Assembly (NCBI GenBank): GCA_914767715.1
Contig: OU612065.1
Span: 10,664,001 to 10,728,000, forward strand
Direction of reading: 5' to 3'
Source of the DNA: Membranipora membranacea
Taxonomy: Eukaryota > Bryozoa > Gymnolaemata > Cheilostomatida > Membraniporidae
DNA length: 64,000 nucleotides
Part shown: one piece after another, positions 1-9,455 of the stretch
Layout of the letters: each line of letters opens with the position of its first letter
Numbering within the stretch: the stretch's first letter is position 1
Program-made: the position numbers and the translations under genes
The notes under the pieces: generated by a model
Database searches by the model: none
The model's input: the letters and a program-made list of their open reading frames with translations, nothing else
What the model was told of the DNA's origin: nothing

Positions 1-164
1 ACTCCCTTACTTTGACGATTGCCCATCGGATGGAAGTTCTGAGATGAAAGCTAGTTAACTCATAGTTATCTATAATCTATAAAGAATTCAATGAACACAG
101 ATTTGCATTCTTGAAGCAGTATTTTGAGAGCGATTCATGATATACACCCATTTTCGCTTAATTT

Positions 165-285
165 GCAGGCAGGCAGGCAGGCAGGCAGGAGAACACCTGG
201 GACCACAACGAACCCCAGTATTCAATGGACTGCAGTGGGATTCAAACCTAGGACTTGGCAATCCAACCCACTGAGCCACCTCCTA
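165..285 (-). repeat. tRNA-derived SINE-like fragment with CCTG-repeat tail
   Basis: Read on the minus strand, TGGCTCAGTGGG (267-278) matches the RNA polymerase III A box and GGTTTGAATCC (238-248) matches the B box. Downstream of these the copy ends in a CCTG tandem repeat (165-190), which looks like a simple-repeat SINE tail. The A-to-B spacing is shorter than in a normal tRNA and no cloverleaf can be folded, so this is not a working tRNA gene. The retroelement reading is inferred from the box motifs and the tail; no second full copy is present in the window. Confidence 0.5.
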
Positions 286-1199
286 CGACTGTACACCGAG
301 AAAAGCATTATACATTTTTTCACTACTTTCAGATTAACAGTGGTTGTTATGCTTGCCAACTTGAGAATACAAACCTTGCACATTCCGAACTAAAATTTCA
401 ACAACGAGTATTATTCATGGTTGATAGAAATTTATGGTCACGTCTGTCAATGCTACAGCACACATATCATCCTAGGATAATTTATGATGCATCACCTATA
501 CCGTAAAGTTGTGGCCACAGACGCTTGCGTTTATAGGTAGGACCATAAGTTTTCAGTTATGTGGTCCTAATGTTCTCAGTCCACAAAAAAAACAAGCTTT
601 AGGAGAATAAACATAAATATGTTTGCTTAAAAGCAGCAACACCATAATGCACTCATTTTCAATTATATATCATTAGTAGTAGTACACAAGTGCTTTTGAG
701 AAGGACTATTTGATTAAAAATTTTACCAGTCATTAATCTTTTGTTTTGATTTGTAGCTCAACAAGAATTGAAATGAACTTGACCCTTTTTCCTTCTATAC
801 TGGCGTTCAATTCCTTATCAGTATGAGCCTATGGGTACATCTTTATGGTAATAGATTCTGATTCTATAATTATACATTGATGGGAATCGGAGGGGACATT
901 TATTGGATCATAGCTACAGCTACTGAACATAATTCCTAGTTCTAATTCAATGCATTGGACGTATGAATGCGACTTACTGTCATGTTCCCAGTATATATAT
1001 GAGCTTGTGAGGTAGGTACATACAGCCAAAGGAATACTCAAAAGAGCTAAGATAGGTCTCCTTCTAACTAATCGACATACTCTAGAAATCACAGGGTGCA
1101 ACATAACCCCGACTACAGGATCTGAAAGTGTAAACAAGATTCACGCATGTTACTGACCAGAGGCCTATATATATTATTAGCAAACATGCATCAGGAGTG
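286..1199. other. Intergenic, no gene seen
   Basis: AT-rich sequence with only short open frames that begin at non-ATG codons and resemble nothing known. No splice-site pattern, RNA gene or clear repeat was found. Confidence 0.6.
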
Positions 1200-1202
1200 T
1201 TC

Positions 1203-1445
1203 TGACGGGTAAGGGTAAGGACTTGTGATCTTATAATCCAGGTTCAATTCCTGGCGCCGGGTGTCATTTCTGATTTGGCACTGGCAAACCATTCATCCTG
1301 GCCAGGTCTGTTCGGATCAGGACCATTAATACGGGTATAAAGACCCCCTCTGCCTCTTCGAACAAAGAGAAGCCAGCAACAGCGGGCAAGGGTATAGGGT
1401 ACCACCCGACACAAGCCATCTGCGCTCAAGGGGCCCGTGAAATAG
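1203..1445 (+). repeat. Possible tRNA-related SINE
   Basis: GGTTCAATTCC at 1241-1251 is a good B box, and the bases around it (CCAGG, seven-base loop, CCTGG) form a T-arm followed by GCGCCGG, as in the 3' half of a tRNA. No convincing A box or D-arm lies upstream. The sequence to about 1445 is richer in G and C than its surroundings and would be the SINE body. Without other copies to compare, the extent is a guess. Confidence 0.35.
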
Positions 1446-1896
1446 GGCGGTCAAATAAGATCTAGTGTATAATAGGAAAAATTAAAGATATGGCCAGTCG
1501 TTCAAATGCTGGATATATGCTGGTACGTTGCTACTAGGCCTGCTAGGGTTTCAAGATCATCAAAGCCACCTAGGGAATAATCAAATAATTATCTTTCGGA
1601 AGTTCAATGACAGTAGTATGTCGTTCTTCCATGGGTTTGGCGCACAGTCTATACGGAATAAATTGAATCCTGCCTGCAGTTGAGAGTGAGGATTTCTTGG
1701 GGGATGGAACTACATTTTGCCAAGAGTGGAAAGCAGGAAGAAAATTTTGGATTTGAGATTGTTGCTGAAAGAGCTGCAGTTGACAAAATCCATCATACAA
1801 ATCCAAATTTTCTCTGACTACAGAGACCATGAGATTTGGATATATCTTCTCATCATGAATTACCATGAATTAACAAAACAACAAAAACCCACGGGG
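1446..1896. other. Intergenic, no gene seen
   Basis: Low-complexity AT-rich DNA. Overlapping open frames on both strands between 1570 and 2127 are short, start inconsistently and resemble no known protein. Confidence 0.55.
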
Positions 1897-1974
1897 GGGG
1901 CAGTCAAATATTGCTCGTTCATAGCGCAGATCTACTGCAAAACTACAGAGTATCTGGCTATGTTTAACTGCCCC
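1897..1974. mobile_element. Short hairpin element, GGGGCAGTYAAA family
   Basis: The 17-base ends GGGGCAGTCAAATATTG (1897-1913) and CTATGTTTAACTGCCCC (1958-1974) are imperfect inverted repeats around about 45 bases, giving a 78-bp MITE-like unit. It directly follows a G-run. The same end sequence recurs at 2666-2683 next to a C-run, so it is a repeated family. No target duplication was identified. Confidence 0.45.
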
Positions 1975-2209
1975 GGCCCCTGGCATTGCCAGGCATTTCA
2001 AAAACTATCACTAATCAATGAGCTTCCTCACCCTCAGTCAGTCAGTCAGTTCATTGATGGCATGAAGATATCCATCCGCGTGTCGTATCATTTGTGTAAG
2101 GTGATCTGTGGCAACCTATGCCTCTAGAATTACCTCACATGTCTCAAACCTACCCATCAACATCTTAAGACAGTCTTAAAACACCGCAAGACTGCCTCAC
2201 AAGCATTTT

Positions 2210-2301
2210 CCCCTGGGACTTCATGTCTTTGCTTTGCCAGTGTCCAGTATGGGTGGTTGATACTGGACATGGGCAAAGTAAAGACATTCAAGTCCCCGGG
2301 G
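2210..2301. mobile_element. Hairpin element around GTCCAGTAT / ATACTGGAC
   Basis: Arms 2225-2250 and 2260-2285 pair at 23 of 26 positions around a 9-base loop. Pairing continues more weakly outward (CCCTGGGACTTCAT against the complement of ATTCAAGTCCCCGGG). The core TGTCCAGTAT also forms the arms of a separate hairpin at 37532-37579, so this may be a small dispersed family. No coding potential. Confidence 0.4.
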
Positions 2302-2598
2302 CCCACGCTCACAAGGTCTCACCAATTCAATTTTGGAGTTCATGCTTCTTCTCTCAGTCGAGTGTCCATCCAAAGAGATCTCAAGACAGTCTCACATGTC
2401 AATCAAAGAGTCCAATTCAGAACTGATTGACAAATTGTAATGGGGATGGGGGAAGCAAAGTCCCAGTAGGATTTATTGGTCTCAGCATAGTCAGTAACTC
2501 TTATTTATGGTTCTAGCAATGAACTTCATTAGTAAGTTCAAGGTAGCCAGGCCCATATGATGTCCATGTCTCCAACTCTTAGTTTCAGCCCACAGGTC

Positions 2599-2705
2599 TA
2601 CTCCAAAACCTGGGACTTTGACAATGTGTGTTGACCCCCCCCCCCCCCCCCCCATTGAGTATTTTGGGGCAGTCAAACATTACCAAAGTACCAGGTTTTG
2701 GAGTA
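2599..2705. mobile_element. Hairpin element with a 19-base C-run
   Basis: Arms of 29 bases at 2599-2627 and 2677-2705 are near-perfect inverted repeats. Just inside them lie TTGACCCC and GGGGCAGTCAA, which also pair, and a C-run occupies 2635-2653. The arrangement resembles two head-to-head copies of the GGGGCAGT family seen at 1897-1974. The homopolymer length is error-prone. Confidence 0.45.
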
Positions 2706-3412
2706 CACCTGGGGCTACTGCATCTTCACAGCTCACTAGAGTTCTAACACTCTCAGTAACTAGCCTGGAATGCAGAAGTCCTACCTATGCTATGATCATT
2801 GATTGAACGCATTGCTATGATGGAACTGTCTTGAAAAGCTAGTCACTACCGTCACTGTTGTGAGGACACTCACACTGTGCCCAACCACTGCCTGGACTTG
2901 CACCAAAGCCAAGGAAGGCCTGTAGAAGTGATAGGCATGGGCATAAGGAGTCATATGCCTGTAGAAATGATAGAAATGAGCAGTCTCAAATAATATTTTT
3001 TTAACTATAGCAGTTTGTTGTTGTTTCATACAACTGTTCTACAGAAATTCCATTGAATTCCATATCTGGAATAGCATCATTAGCTTTCTTTTGCCAAACA
3101 ATGGGCTTGCAAAAATAGCCAGTCCCTAGTAGAATTCTGGAAAAGCCCAAATCATCGACGTTGAAGGCATTTTATTACTGTCTGCAGTTTTGTAAAGAAG
3201 TTGATTTTCCAGGCTATATAATTCATGCTAGTAGGGACAGCCAATCAGATCAATTTCAGATGAGCCCCTGTGTTAGGTGTTCTAACTGCATGATGTTATG
3301 ATACTATTTCCATTCTAAGAAAAGAATTTAATTCTGTGAGAAATTCACATGGATTTGATGGATATGACGTCACAGTGAAGAGTTATCTTCTACTCAGAAA
3401 TGAGGACACTAC
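2706..3412. other. Intergenic, no gene seen
   Basis: No open frame with family resemblance, splice sites or clear repeats up to the start of the 471-bp direct repeat. Confidence 0.55.
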
Positions 3413-3883
3413 GGTCCAACACCTCTATTTATTTCCCCATTGCTTTACATGCAAATTATGTTGACTTCTCACCTCCAAAAGCCTGCTTCAGCTTCTTTCA
3501 ATTCTTTAACCAGACCACTCAAAACGATGGTCTGCTTCTGCTCTGACATACTTGAGAGTATTGAAAGAAAAACGGTTGTCAAATTTTTTTGGCGCTCAAT
3601 CAAACGGAGCAAGTGCATTTTTACAGGTTTTCCAGCCAATTTTGCCTCAACTGACTTGTCTGCATAAAGCGCCCCAAATTGATTTTGCTAAAATTATTTA
3701 AAACCTCAAATCACCAAAATTTCAATTGCAAATACAACAGGCAACATTTTCATGCCTCAGTATTACTGACTGCAGTACTATCAACTTGCCTGGGTCCTGA
3801 TTTGTCTTCAGCATACTAGTCATTTTATTTTGGAGGATGGGTGCAACAAGTTGACCTTAACCTAATTACAGGTGTATTACCTA
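3413..3883. repeat. Left copy of identical 471-bp direct repeat
   Basis: Bases 3413-3883 are the same as 7267-7737, with no substitution or indel that I could find by reading both copies. The copies start GGTCCAACACC and end GTGTATTACCTA, and the offset between them is exactly 3854 bases. They do not begin TG and end CA, and carry no primer-binding site or polypurine tract, so they are not ordinary LTRs. The open frame inside is short and resembles no protein. Confidence 0.95.
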
Positions 3884-3984
3884 ATAGTGAGCATGGCGAT
3901 TGCCAATGACATAAATATGCTGTCCTAGTGAGCTAGAGCATGTGTCCTACAAGAAACCGGGATTTTATGACGATCAGGGCATTA

Positions 3985-4005
3985 CAGACATGTCCAGACA
4001 TGTTT
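3985..4005. repeat. Left terminal inverted repeat
   Basis: Reverse complement of 6617-6637 over 21 bases, with two AGACATGT half-sites. It lies 340 bases upstream of the transposase start codon. Confidence 0.75.
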
Positions 4006-4344
4006 TAGACACAGGCACTCCATGAGTATTTGCTTACTTTTTCAGCCATCTATTTTCAGTAGTTTCGGAAATATGACCATCTGATAATTGCTCTCTCGGT
4101 AACAACGTGCCTTCATTCGGAAACCTATTTGGAAAAAAGTAATACTGAGGTCAACAGCAGACTCTACCATGTATGTTTCAATATATATTTTGCCTTTACC
4201 ACATGAGGAGTTGCCTGCTCTTAATACCCGAGCAAGCAACTCCCATTTGCGGGTAACCGTGGGTTGCATGAGCCATTAGAATACCAAGAATACCGCAAAA
4301 TATGTAAGAATGCGTTTCGACTGCAAGGTATCTTGCCTATAATC

Positions 4345-6517
4345 ATGCCACGTTTAAATAAAAATCAAATCGCAAATAAACTTAAGGGATTTCGGCCAGG
4401 GGATGATAGAATAGCGACACGAATGTTTAGCCCACAATGCAGCCGCAGGACGGTGAGACTCGAGAGCAGCCAATATAGGCGTATCATTGAGGAGAAAAAT
4501 GGGTGAGCTTGACTTGACGCATGAAACTGATGTTTTATTGGCTTTGACCAGATTTTATTCATTCTTAACGGGTGTAGTCACATACACGAGGTAATAAATT
4601 ATATATATATATATATACAAATATATGTGAGTGTAGACTGACATCTGCTGGTTTTCTGTTTGCAGACGTCTGGTGGCGAGAACAGCTCGAGGAGAGAATG
4701 CTGGTATGAGAGTTCTTCGGCCTCGCTCAACCTGCAAAGACAAAAAATTAGAGCAGTCAGATAACGGCAATGAGGCTAAGGGTGTGGGAAACTTTGTTGT
4801 GAACATGGACATGATGCTGCATGCGCTGCAGGACTTCCAGAATGGCCACAAGACATTGGAAACTTGCCAGGAGTGGGTCATCGGTATGGGCGTCACAAGA
4901 AAGAAAGGCCTAACATGCAGCATATCATTAACATGCGAGTCAAAAGGGTGCAGCTTCACTAAAGTTTATCCGCTCTACAAAGCAGCGCAGGAGAGCAGGA
5001 GGGGGCCGAAGAGGGCAGCTATCAACAAACAATTCGGGCATGCCGTGCAGGATAGCTGCCTTGGCATGCACGGGGCATGTCAGCTGTTTGCATCACTTGA
5101 CATGTCCCCGCTGGCTCAATCCAACTGCCAGAAGCTGGCCAAGCTTGTGGACAATGAGATGACAGACATAAATAACAGAGATCTGAGCAGACTGGCAGGG
5201 GAAAAATTAAATGATAACAAACTATGTGGCCTGAGCGGGGGGAGGGAGGGGGAGATTGCCATATCAGTGGACAGCCGCTACAATTCGTCAAGGTTTGGCA
5301 ATAGGAAGAAGATGGGCCTCTGTGCCACACAAGCCATCACGACTGCCATCGACAGCTGTACGGGGAGCGTATTAGACTACGTCATCGAGAATAAGGTCTG
5401 CTCTAAGGGGTGCAGGCTGCGCCAGCACAACAATGCAGCAGCCTGTGCCCATGAACGCACGCAGCATGACTGCAGTGCCACCCTGCCCAAAGAGGAGAAC
5501 ATTCTGGAGGGACCGATGAATACCAAATTGGGCGTGAGCTTGCTGTCACGTGGGCTCATCCCGGTGACGGTGACATCGGACAACGATGGGCAGGGTGCAA
5601 AGCCCTATCAGGCTTTGTTGAGTGCGAGGCCAGAAAAGTGGACTGTTACGGCCCAGTCCGACCCATCTCACCTGGGCAACTCACAGGTTAGAGCTGTAGA
5701 GAAGGTGAACTTCAGGAAAGAGACATTCAGTTGCGCCAGGGTAAAGACAATTGACTCACTTAAGAAGTTGCTGGCAAAAGACGTCAAGTACCGTTCGAGT
5801 ATCATTGCGCAGCAGTCGTCCAAGCTGGGTTTATCGATAATCCAAGTAAATCATCTGGTCAGTACGGCCGTGGAGTGCTTCGGCGGCAATCATCAGATGT
5901 GTTCTAGACTGGTTGGCAGCAGCTGCTGCGGGACAGAAGAGGACAACTGGATGCTCAGTAGCTCACTGTTCCGTGCTGCCGGTCTGGGGCATATAAACTG
6001 CAACGAAGAAGAGAAAAAAAAACTGTTAGATGTTTTCAATATTCGCCTTCATGCCAACGCCCTTCAAGCGACAAAGCTTGGCTTTAGTACACAGCGCAAC
6101 GAGGCATTTAACAGGGCATTGAGTAAAAATATGCCAAAGAATGTCCTATTCAGTAAAAACTACCGCGGCAGAGCCAGCAGTGCAGTTTACCGCCACAACA
6201 ATGGACATAGCTCTGTGGCAAAGAAGCTTGCCGATGTCGGCTGCCCGTTAAGCCGAAATGCCATCAAGCGGCTTCAGTCGCAGCAAAAAAATATCAAACG
6301 TGCAAGAGCACTACAAATAAGCGGACAGTATAAGAAGATGAGGGCAATGAGCCGCATGAGAGCGGCCCAAGATTGGATCAAAAGAAAGATAGCCGTTGAA
6401 AGTCGTGACCATGACTATATCTGCAGCAAAACGACAAGCAGAGTCGCCGCTCGCCTTTCGCGCTCAGTTGAGCATGATTATTGCAAGGGCCAAAACGACC
6501 CTTTTCAGCCTCAGTGA
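4345..6517 (+). CDS. Mutator/Kolobok-like DDE transposase, two exons
   Basis: Cut-and-paste transposase of about 669 aa. Exon 1 is 4345-4502 from ATG (MPRLNKNQIANK); donor GG^GTGAGC and acceptor TTTGCAG^A give intron 4503-4665, and the phase is kept (GG+A = Gly53). The long exon 4666-6517 encodes the RNase H-like core: D255 in AISVDSRYNS, a Cys/His insert (KVCSKGC, later CAHERTQHDC), D358 and D360 in TSDNDGQ, and E532 in TQRNEAFN, matching the layout of the Mutator-like transposase domain common in invertebrate genomes. The C-terminus is rich in Lys and Arg. There is no THAP domain. The frame is open with no premature stop, so the copy may be active. Assignment to Kolobok rather than another MULE-like lineage is tentative. 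Confidence 0.85.
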
Positions 6518-6616
6518 ACATCTTGTTTTTTTCTTTACATACACACAATGTTCTATCATACAATACAATGCTACACAACGTCACACAGTAACATATGAAT
6601 ATATGAAATAAGCAGT

Positions 6617-6637
6617 AAACATGTCTGGACATGTCTG
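6617..6637. repeat. Right terminal inverted repeat
   Basis: Pairs perfectly with 3985-4005. It lies 99 bases after the transposase stop codon. A 15-base G-run follows at 6768-6782. Confidence 0.75.
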
Positions 6638-6829
6638 GGCAGGAATGAGTAATGATAATACATGCAAGCGGGGTCTTCATTACAAAACCCATATGTGAGA
6701 GTGTGTGTGCAATGAGGGATTATAGCCAGATAATTTATTATATGAGAAAGCAAACACCAAATCAGATGGGGGGGGGGGGGGGCAGCAGATGAGTGAATAC
6801 AGTACAGTACCTGATAGTAGTGATAATTA

Positions 6830-7231
6830 TTAAATCAAGCAGTTCGGGTAGCCAGCAGCATGGCCACTGCACTTGCTGTCATGAGAGCACCTCCTGCGCT
6901 GCATATTTACCCAGTTTGGCTCTAGGCTCAGGTGGTGGACCGAAAGGCACAGCTTGTTGTGACACAAGTGCGAGGCCTCGTAGCCAACTGGAAGCTGTGT
7001 GGTGCGGAGGGAACACATCATCCTTACCCTATGCACACCCAGCACCCTACTCTCCCCATCACTCCATTCAACCCTCATCATACCATAACCCCTGGATGAT
7101 GTGCCACCAGTCCACACCAAACAACCCCCAGAGGCAGAAGCCTGCACTCGTGCCATCAACTTGCTGTGCCACAAAGTATAAGGTGGCCAAGAAGACATTT
7201 GTTTGTTTTGTTTGTTTTGTTTATCATTCAT
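6830..7231 (-). CDS. I-PpoI-like His-Me finger homing endonuclease (zf-His_Me_endon)
   Basis: Intronless 133-aa frame from ATG at 7231. The C-terminal half matches the zinc-bound His-Me (beta-beta-alpha metal) nuclease fold of the Physarum enzyme I-PpoI. EASHLCHNKLC carries the catalytic His (H88), and VNMQRRRC carries the metal-binding Asn (N109), six residues before Cys as in I-PpoI. Both zinc sites appear complete: C37, C90, C95, H100 and C115, C121, H124, C131. GCLVWTGGTSSRGYG at 36-50 fits the family's N-terminal strand region. The KQNKQNKQ start is encoded by a TTTGT-type microsatellite. An in-frame GTG at 7276 would extend it by 15 aa, but ATG is preferred. Its target and its link to the adjacent transposase are unknown. 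Confidence 0.8.
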   Translation of the reverse strand: MNDKQNKQNKQMSSWPPYTLWHSKLMARVQASASGGCLVWTGGTSSRGYGMMRVEWSDGESRVLGVHRVRMMCSLRTTQLPVGYEASHLCHNKLCLSVHHLSLEPNWVNMQRRRCSHDSKCSGHAAGYPNCLI

Positions 7232-7266
7232 TTGTATCAGCTGATTGTCTGCTAATGCCACTATTA

Positions 7267-7737
7267 GGTCCAACACCTCTATTTATTTCCCCATTGCTTT
7301 ACATGCAAATTATGTTGACTTCTCACCTCCAAAAGCCTGCTTCAGCTTCTTTCAATTCTTTAACCAGACCACTCAAAACGATGGTCTGCTTCTGCTCTGA
7401 CATACTTGAGAGTATTGAAAGAAAAACGGTTGTCAAATTTTTTTGGCGCTCAATCAAACGGAGCAAGTGCATTTTTACAGGTTTTCCAGCCAATTTTGCC
7501 TCAACTGACTTGTCTGCATAAAGCGCCCCAAATTGATTTTGCTAAAATTATTTAAAACCTCAAATCACCAAAATTTCAATTGCAAATACAACAGGCAACA
7601 TTTTCATGCCTCAGTATTACTGACTGCAGTACTATCAACTTGCCTGGGTCCTGATTTGTCTTCAGCATACTAGTCATTTTATTTTGGAGGATGGGTGCAA
7701 CAAGTTGACCTTAACCTAATTACAGGTGTATTACCTA
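7267..7737. repeat. Right copy of identical 471-bp direct repeat
   Basis: Same as 3413-3883 at every base compared. It lies directly upstream of the nuclease gene. After 7737 the flank (CTCCATAGATG) differs from the left copy's interior flank (ATAGTGAGC), so the identity ends sharply. Confidence 0.95.
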
Positions 7738-9246
7738 CTCCATAGATGAACACCTTGTGGGTCTAAACCCCAACCGTTACTCTGTAGATCAGGGTTGTAT
7801 TAAAATTTATCTGACATGTGTAGCTCTTCTCGCTTACTTCAGACTATTGTCCCAATTGTGTAAGAAGATGAAAGATGAAATCTTTATAAAAATGATCAAA
7901 TCGTAAATTAAAATAATTTTTAGGGGTACTACTCTTGCTCTTCGATGGCGCTGGAGAGAGGGTGTGTAGAAATTTGATCACATCAGCTGGGGGATGGATA
8001 GATACTGAAAGATTCCTTAATGTGGTCTGGGTCAAAGCCCCAACCGCCAAAAGAAATACAAAATATATAAATGTGAATGGAAATGCAAACAGTCTCTGTG
8101 GTCTTAAGCTGAATTATTCACTGCATTGGTATTTGCAACTATATTGTTTTTACGCCTCTTTATTTGGCTCTCTAGGGGAGACAGTGCCTCCCTGTTGCCC
8201 CTAAAACTAGTGGCTTGGATTCTGCATGAGAGGAACTCAAGCTCTTCCCAAGAAGATGTACGATGAGGAGATCCCTATTCACCTAACAACGGATGATATG
8301 TTTCAATCTGTATAAATCTATATATCTAAGACCTAAAGCCTGAAACAAAGATCAGAACGCCAACAGTAAATATTTTGACAAGCGAAGAAATAGGTGGCAG
8401 TTTGATACTTCGATCGCCAAAAGTAGAAAGGAAAATGATACTCTCTACTGAAAATATGACAATAAATGTTATGTCAGCAAAACAACAGGGAGAAAAAAAA
8501 TTTTGTCTGTGTAAGACTTGGCACAATTGAGGAGATTAGTATTGGTCATGTTAGTAGCTCCTGTACATTTCTTGGGCCGATTAGTTTGGTACCCAAGCCT
8601 GCGATTTCGAGTAAATATTAGTGGTTCTTACAAGTAGATTATAGAGTGAAATAATGGGCTAGTGGGCATTGTCAGTAAACTTGCAGGAGGCCGCAGTTAC
8701 TTATAGCAACACTACTTGTTATGCATGTGCTTTTCTTCAGAAAACTTCTTTATAAACAAACGATACTATTGCACTCCTCACAGTGTGGTGGTACTTCTCC
8801 CAGTGATTACCTAAAAAGATGAATATGATTTAAGAATTAACAGCTTGAAATTATAAAAATATAGGGAAAGCCAGCAAATTTGCAAAATGTCTAATAATCA
8901 GCAGCTATTCTGGGGTTTGTTTTGTTCCAATGCCATCCCTATCTGGTCAAGTTGCATGGAATCACAGCTGTTGGAACACTTCAAGACTACATATATTTAC
9001 CCTGTCTAATTCAGTGACTATATATATATATATAAATGTATGCAATACATCAGAATACAAAGTTATTTGTGATTTATTTCGTAGATTAAAAATAAAAAGT
9101 TTCCATTCATCTTGATGTTTTACTTTAAAGTGAATTACATCTCGAAAGAAAAGAAAAGTTGCATTGCTGAACAGGAGCAGGCTTTGTAGCTATACTCATA
9201 CCAATAGCCTATTCCGCTTAGACTTGTTGGTGGGATTAGTGAGTAT
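7738..9246. other. Intergenic, no gene seen
   Basis: AT-rich sequence with a TA dinucleotide run near 9018-9034. Similar phrases GGGTCTAAACCCCAACCG (near 7761) and GGGTCAAAGCCCCAACCG (near 8028) hint at decayed repeat copies. No coding region supported. Confidence 0.5.
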
Positions 9247-9455
9247 GTTGCATCTAGATGCCAGATCATGTGACATGTCATAATCGGGGACGATCGCAAC
9301 CAGGGAATGCAGATGTCGCATCAATAGCAAAGCGCGGAAAACATATAGCAATCGGGGACGATTGCAACCAAGGGAGTGCAGATGTTGCATCTAGATGCCA
9401 GATCATGTGACATGTCATAATCGAGGACGATTGCAACCAAGGGAGTGCAGATGTC
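9247..9455. repeat. Diverged tandem repeat
   Basis: GTTGCATCTAGATGCCAGAT begins at 9247 and again at 9384 (period 137). A half-unit containing GGACGATTGCAACCAAGG recurs three times (near 9288, 9355 and 9424), so the true sub-period is close to 68 bases with alternating half-units. No coding potential recognised. Confidence 0.75.

Larger units (their letters stand above)
3985..6637 (+). mobile_element. Mutator/Kolobok-like DNA transposon
   Basis: A perfect 21-base inverted repeat at 3985-4005 and 6617-6637 (core ACATGTCTGGACATGTCTG on the right) flanks the two-exon transposase gene. Each terminus contains the motif AGACATGT twice in tandem, a pattern suited to repeated transposase contacts. 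No flanking target duplication is visible, neither the TTAA of Kolobok nor 8-11 bases as in Mutator-like elements, so the outer ends may lie farther out in decayed sequence. The interior is visibly richer in G and C than the surrounding DNA, consistent with a foreign or recent insertion. Confidence 0.7.
3413..7737. mobile_element. 4.3-kb composite unit: direct repeats, transposase and His-Me nuclease
   Basis: Two identical 471-bp direct repeats enclose a two-exon DDE transposase (+) and a one-exon I-PpoI-like endonuclease (-) that point toward each other. The transposase has its own inverted repeats (3985-4005 and 6617-6637), and the nuclease lies outside them but inside the direct repeats. 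The nuclease start codon is 36 bases from the right repeat, so that repeat could carry its promoter. Whether the whole unit moves, or a TIR transposon and a nuclease gene simply lie side by side in a duplicated region, cannot be decided here. No target duplication was seen outside the repeats. Confidence 0.55.

Noticed and set aside
1203-1262. Functional tRNA gene
   Set aside because: Only the T-arm/B-box half is convincing. No D-arm, A box or matching acceptor stem is present upstream.
6793-7521. 242-aa plus-strand open frame antisense to the nuclease
   Set aside because: It is the shadow of the nuclease frame and continues into the direct repeat. The conserved residues are on the minus strand.
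3413-7737. LTR retrotransposon explanation of the 471-bp direct repeats
   Set aside because: The repeats do not begin TG and end CA, no primer-binding site or polypurine tract lies next to them, and the interior encodes a DDE transposase and a nuclease but no reverse transcriptase, protease or integrase.
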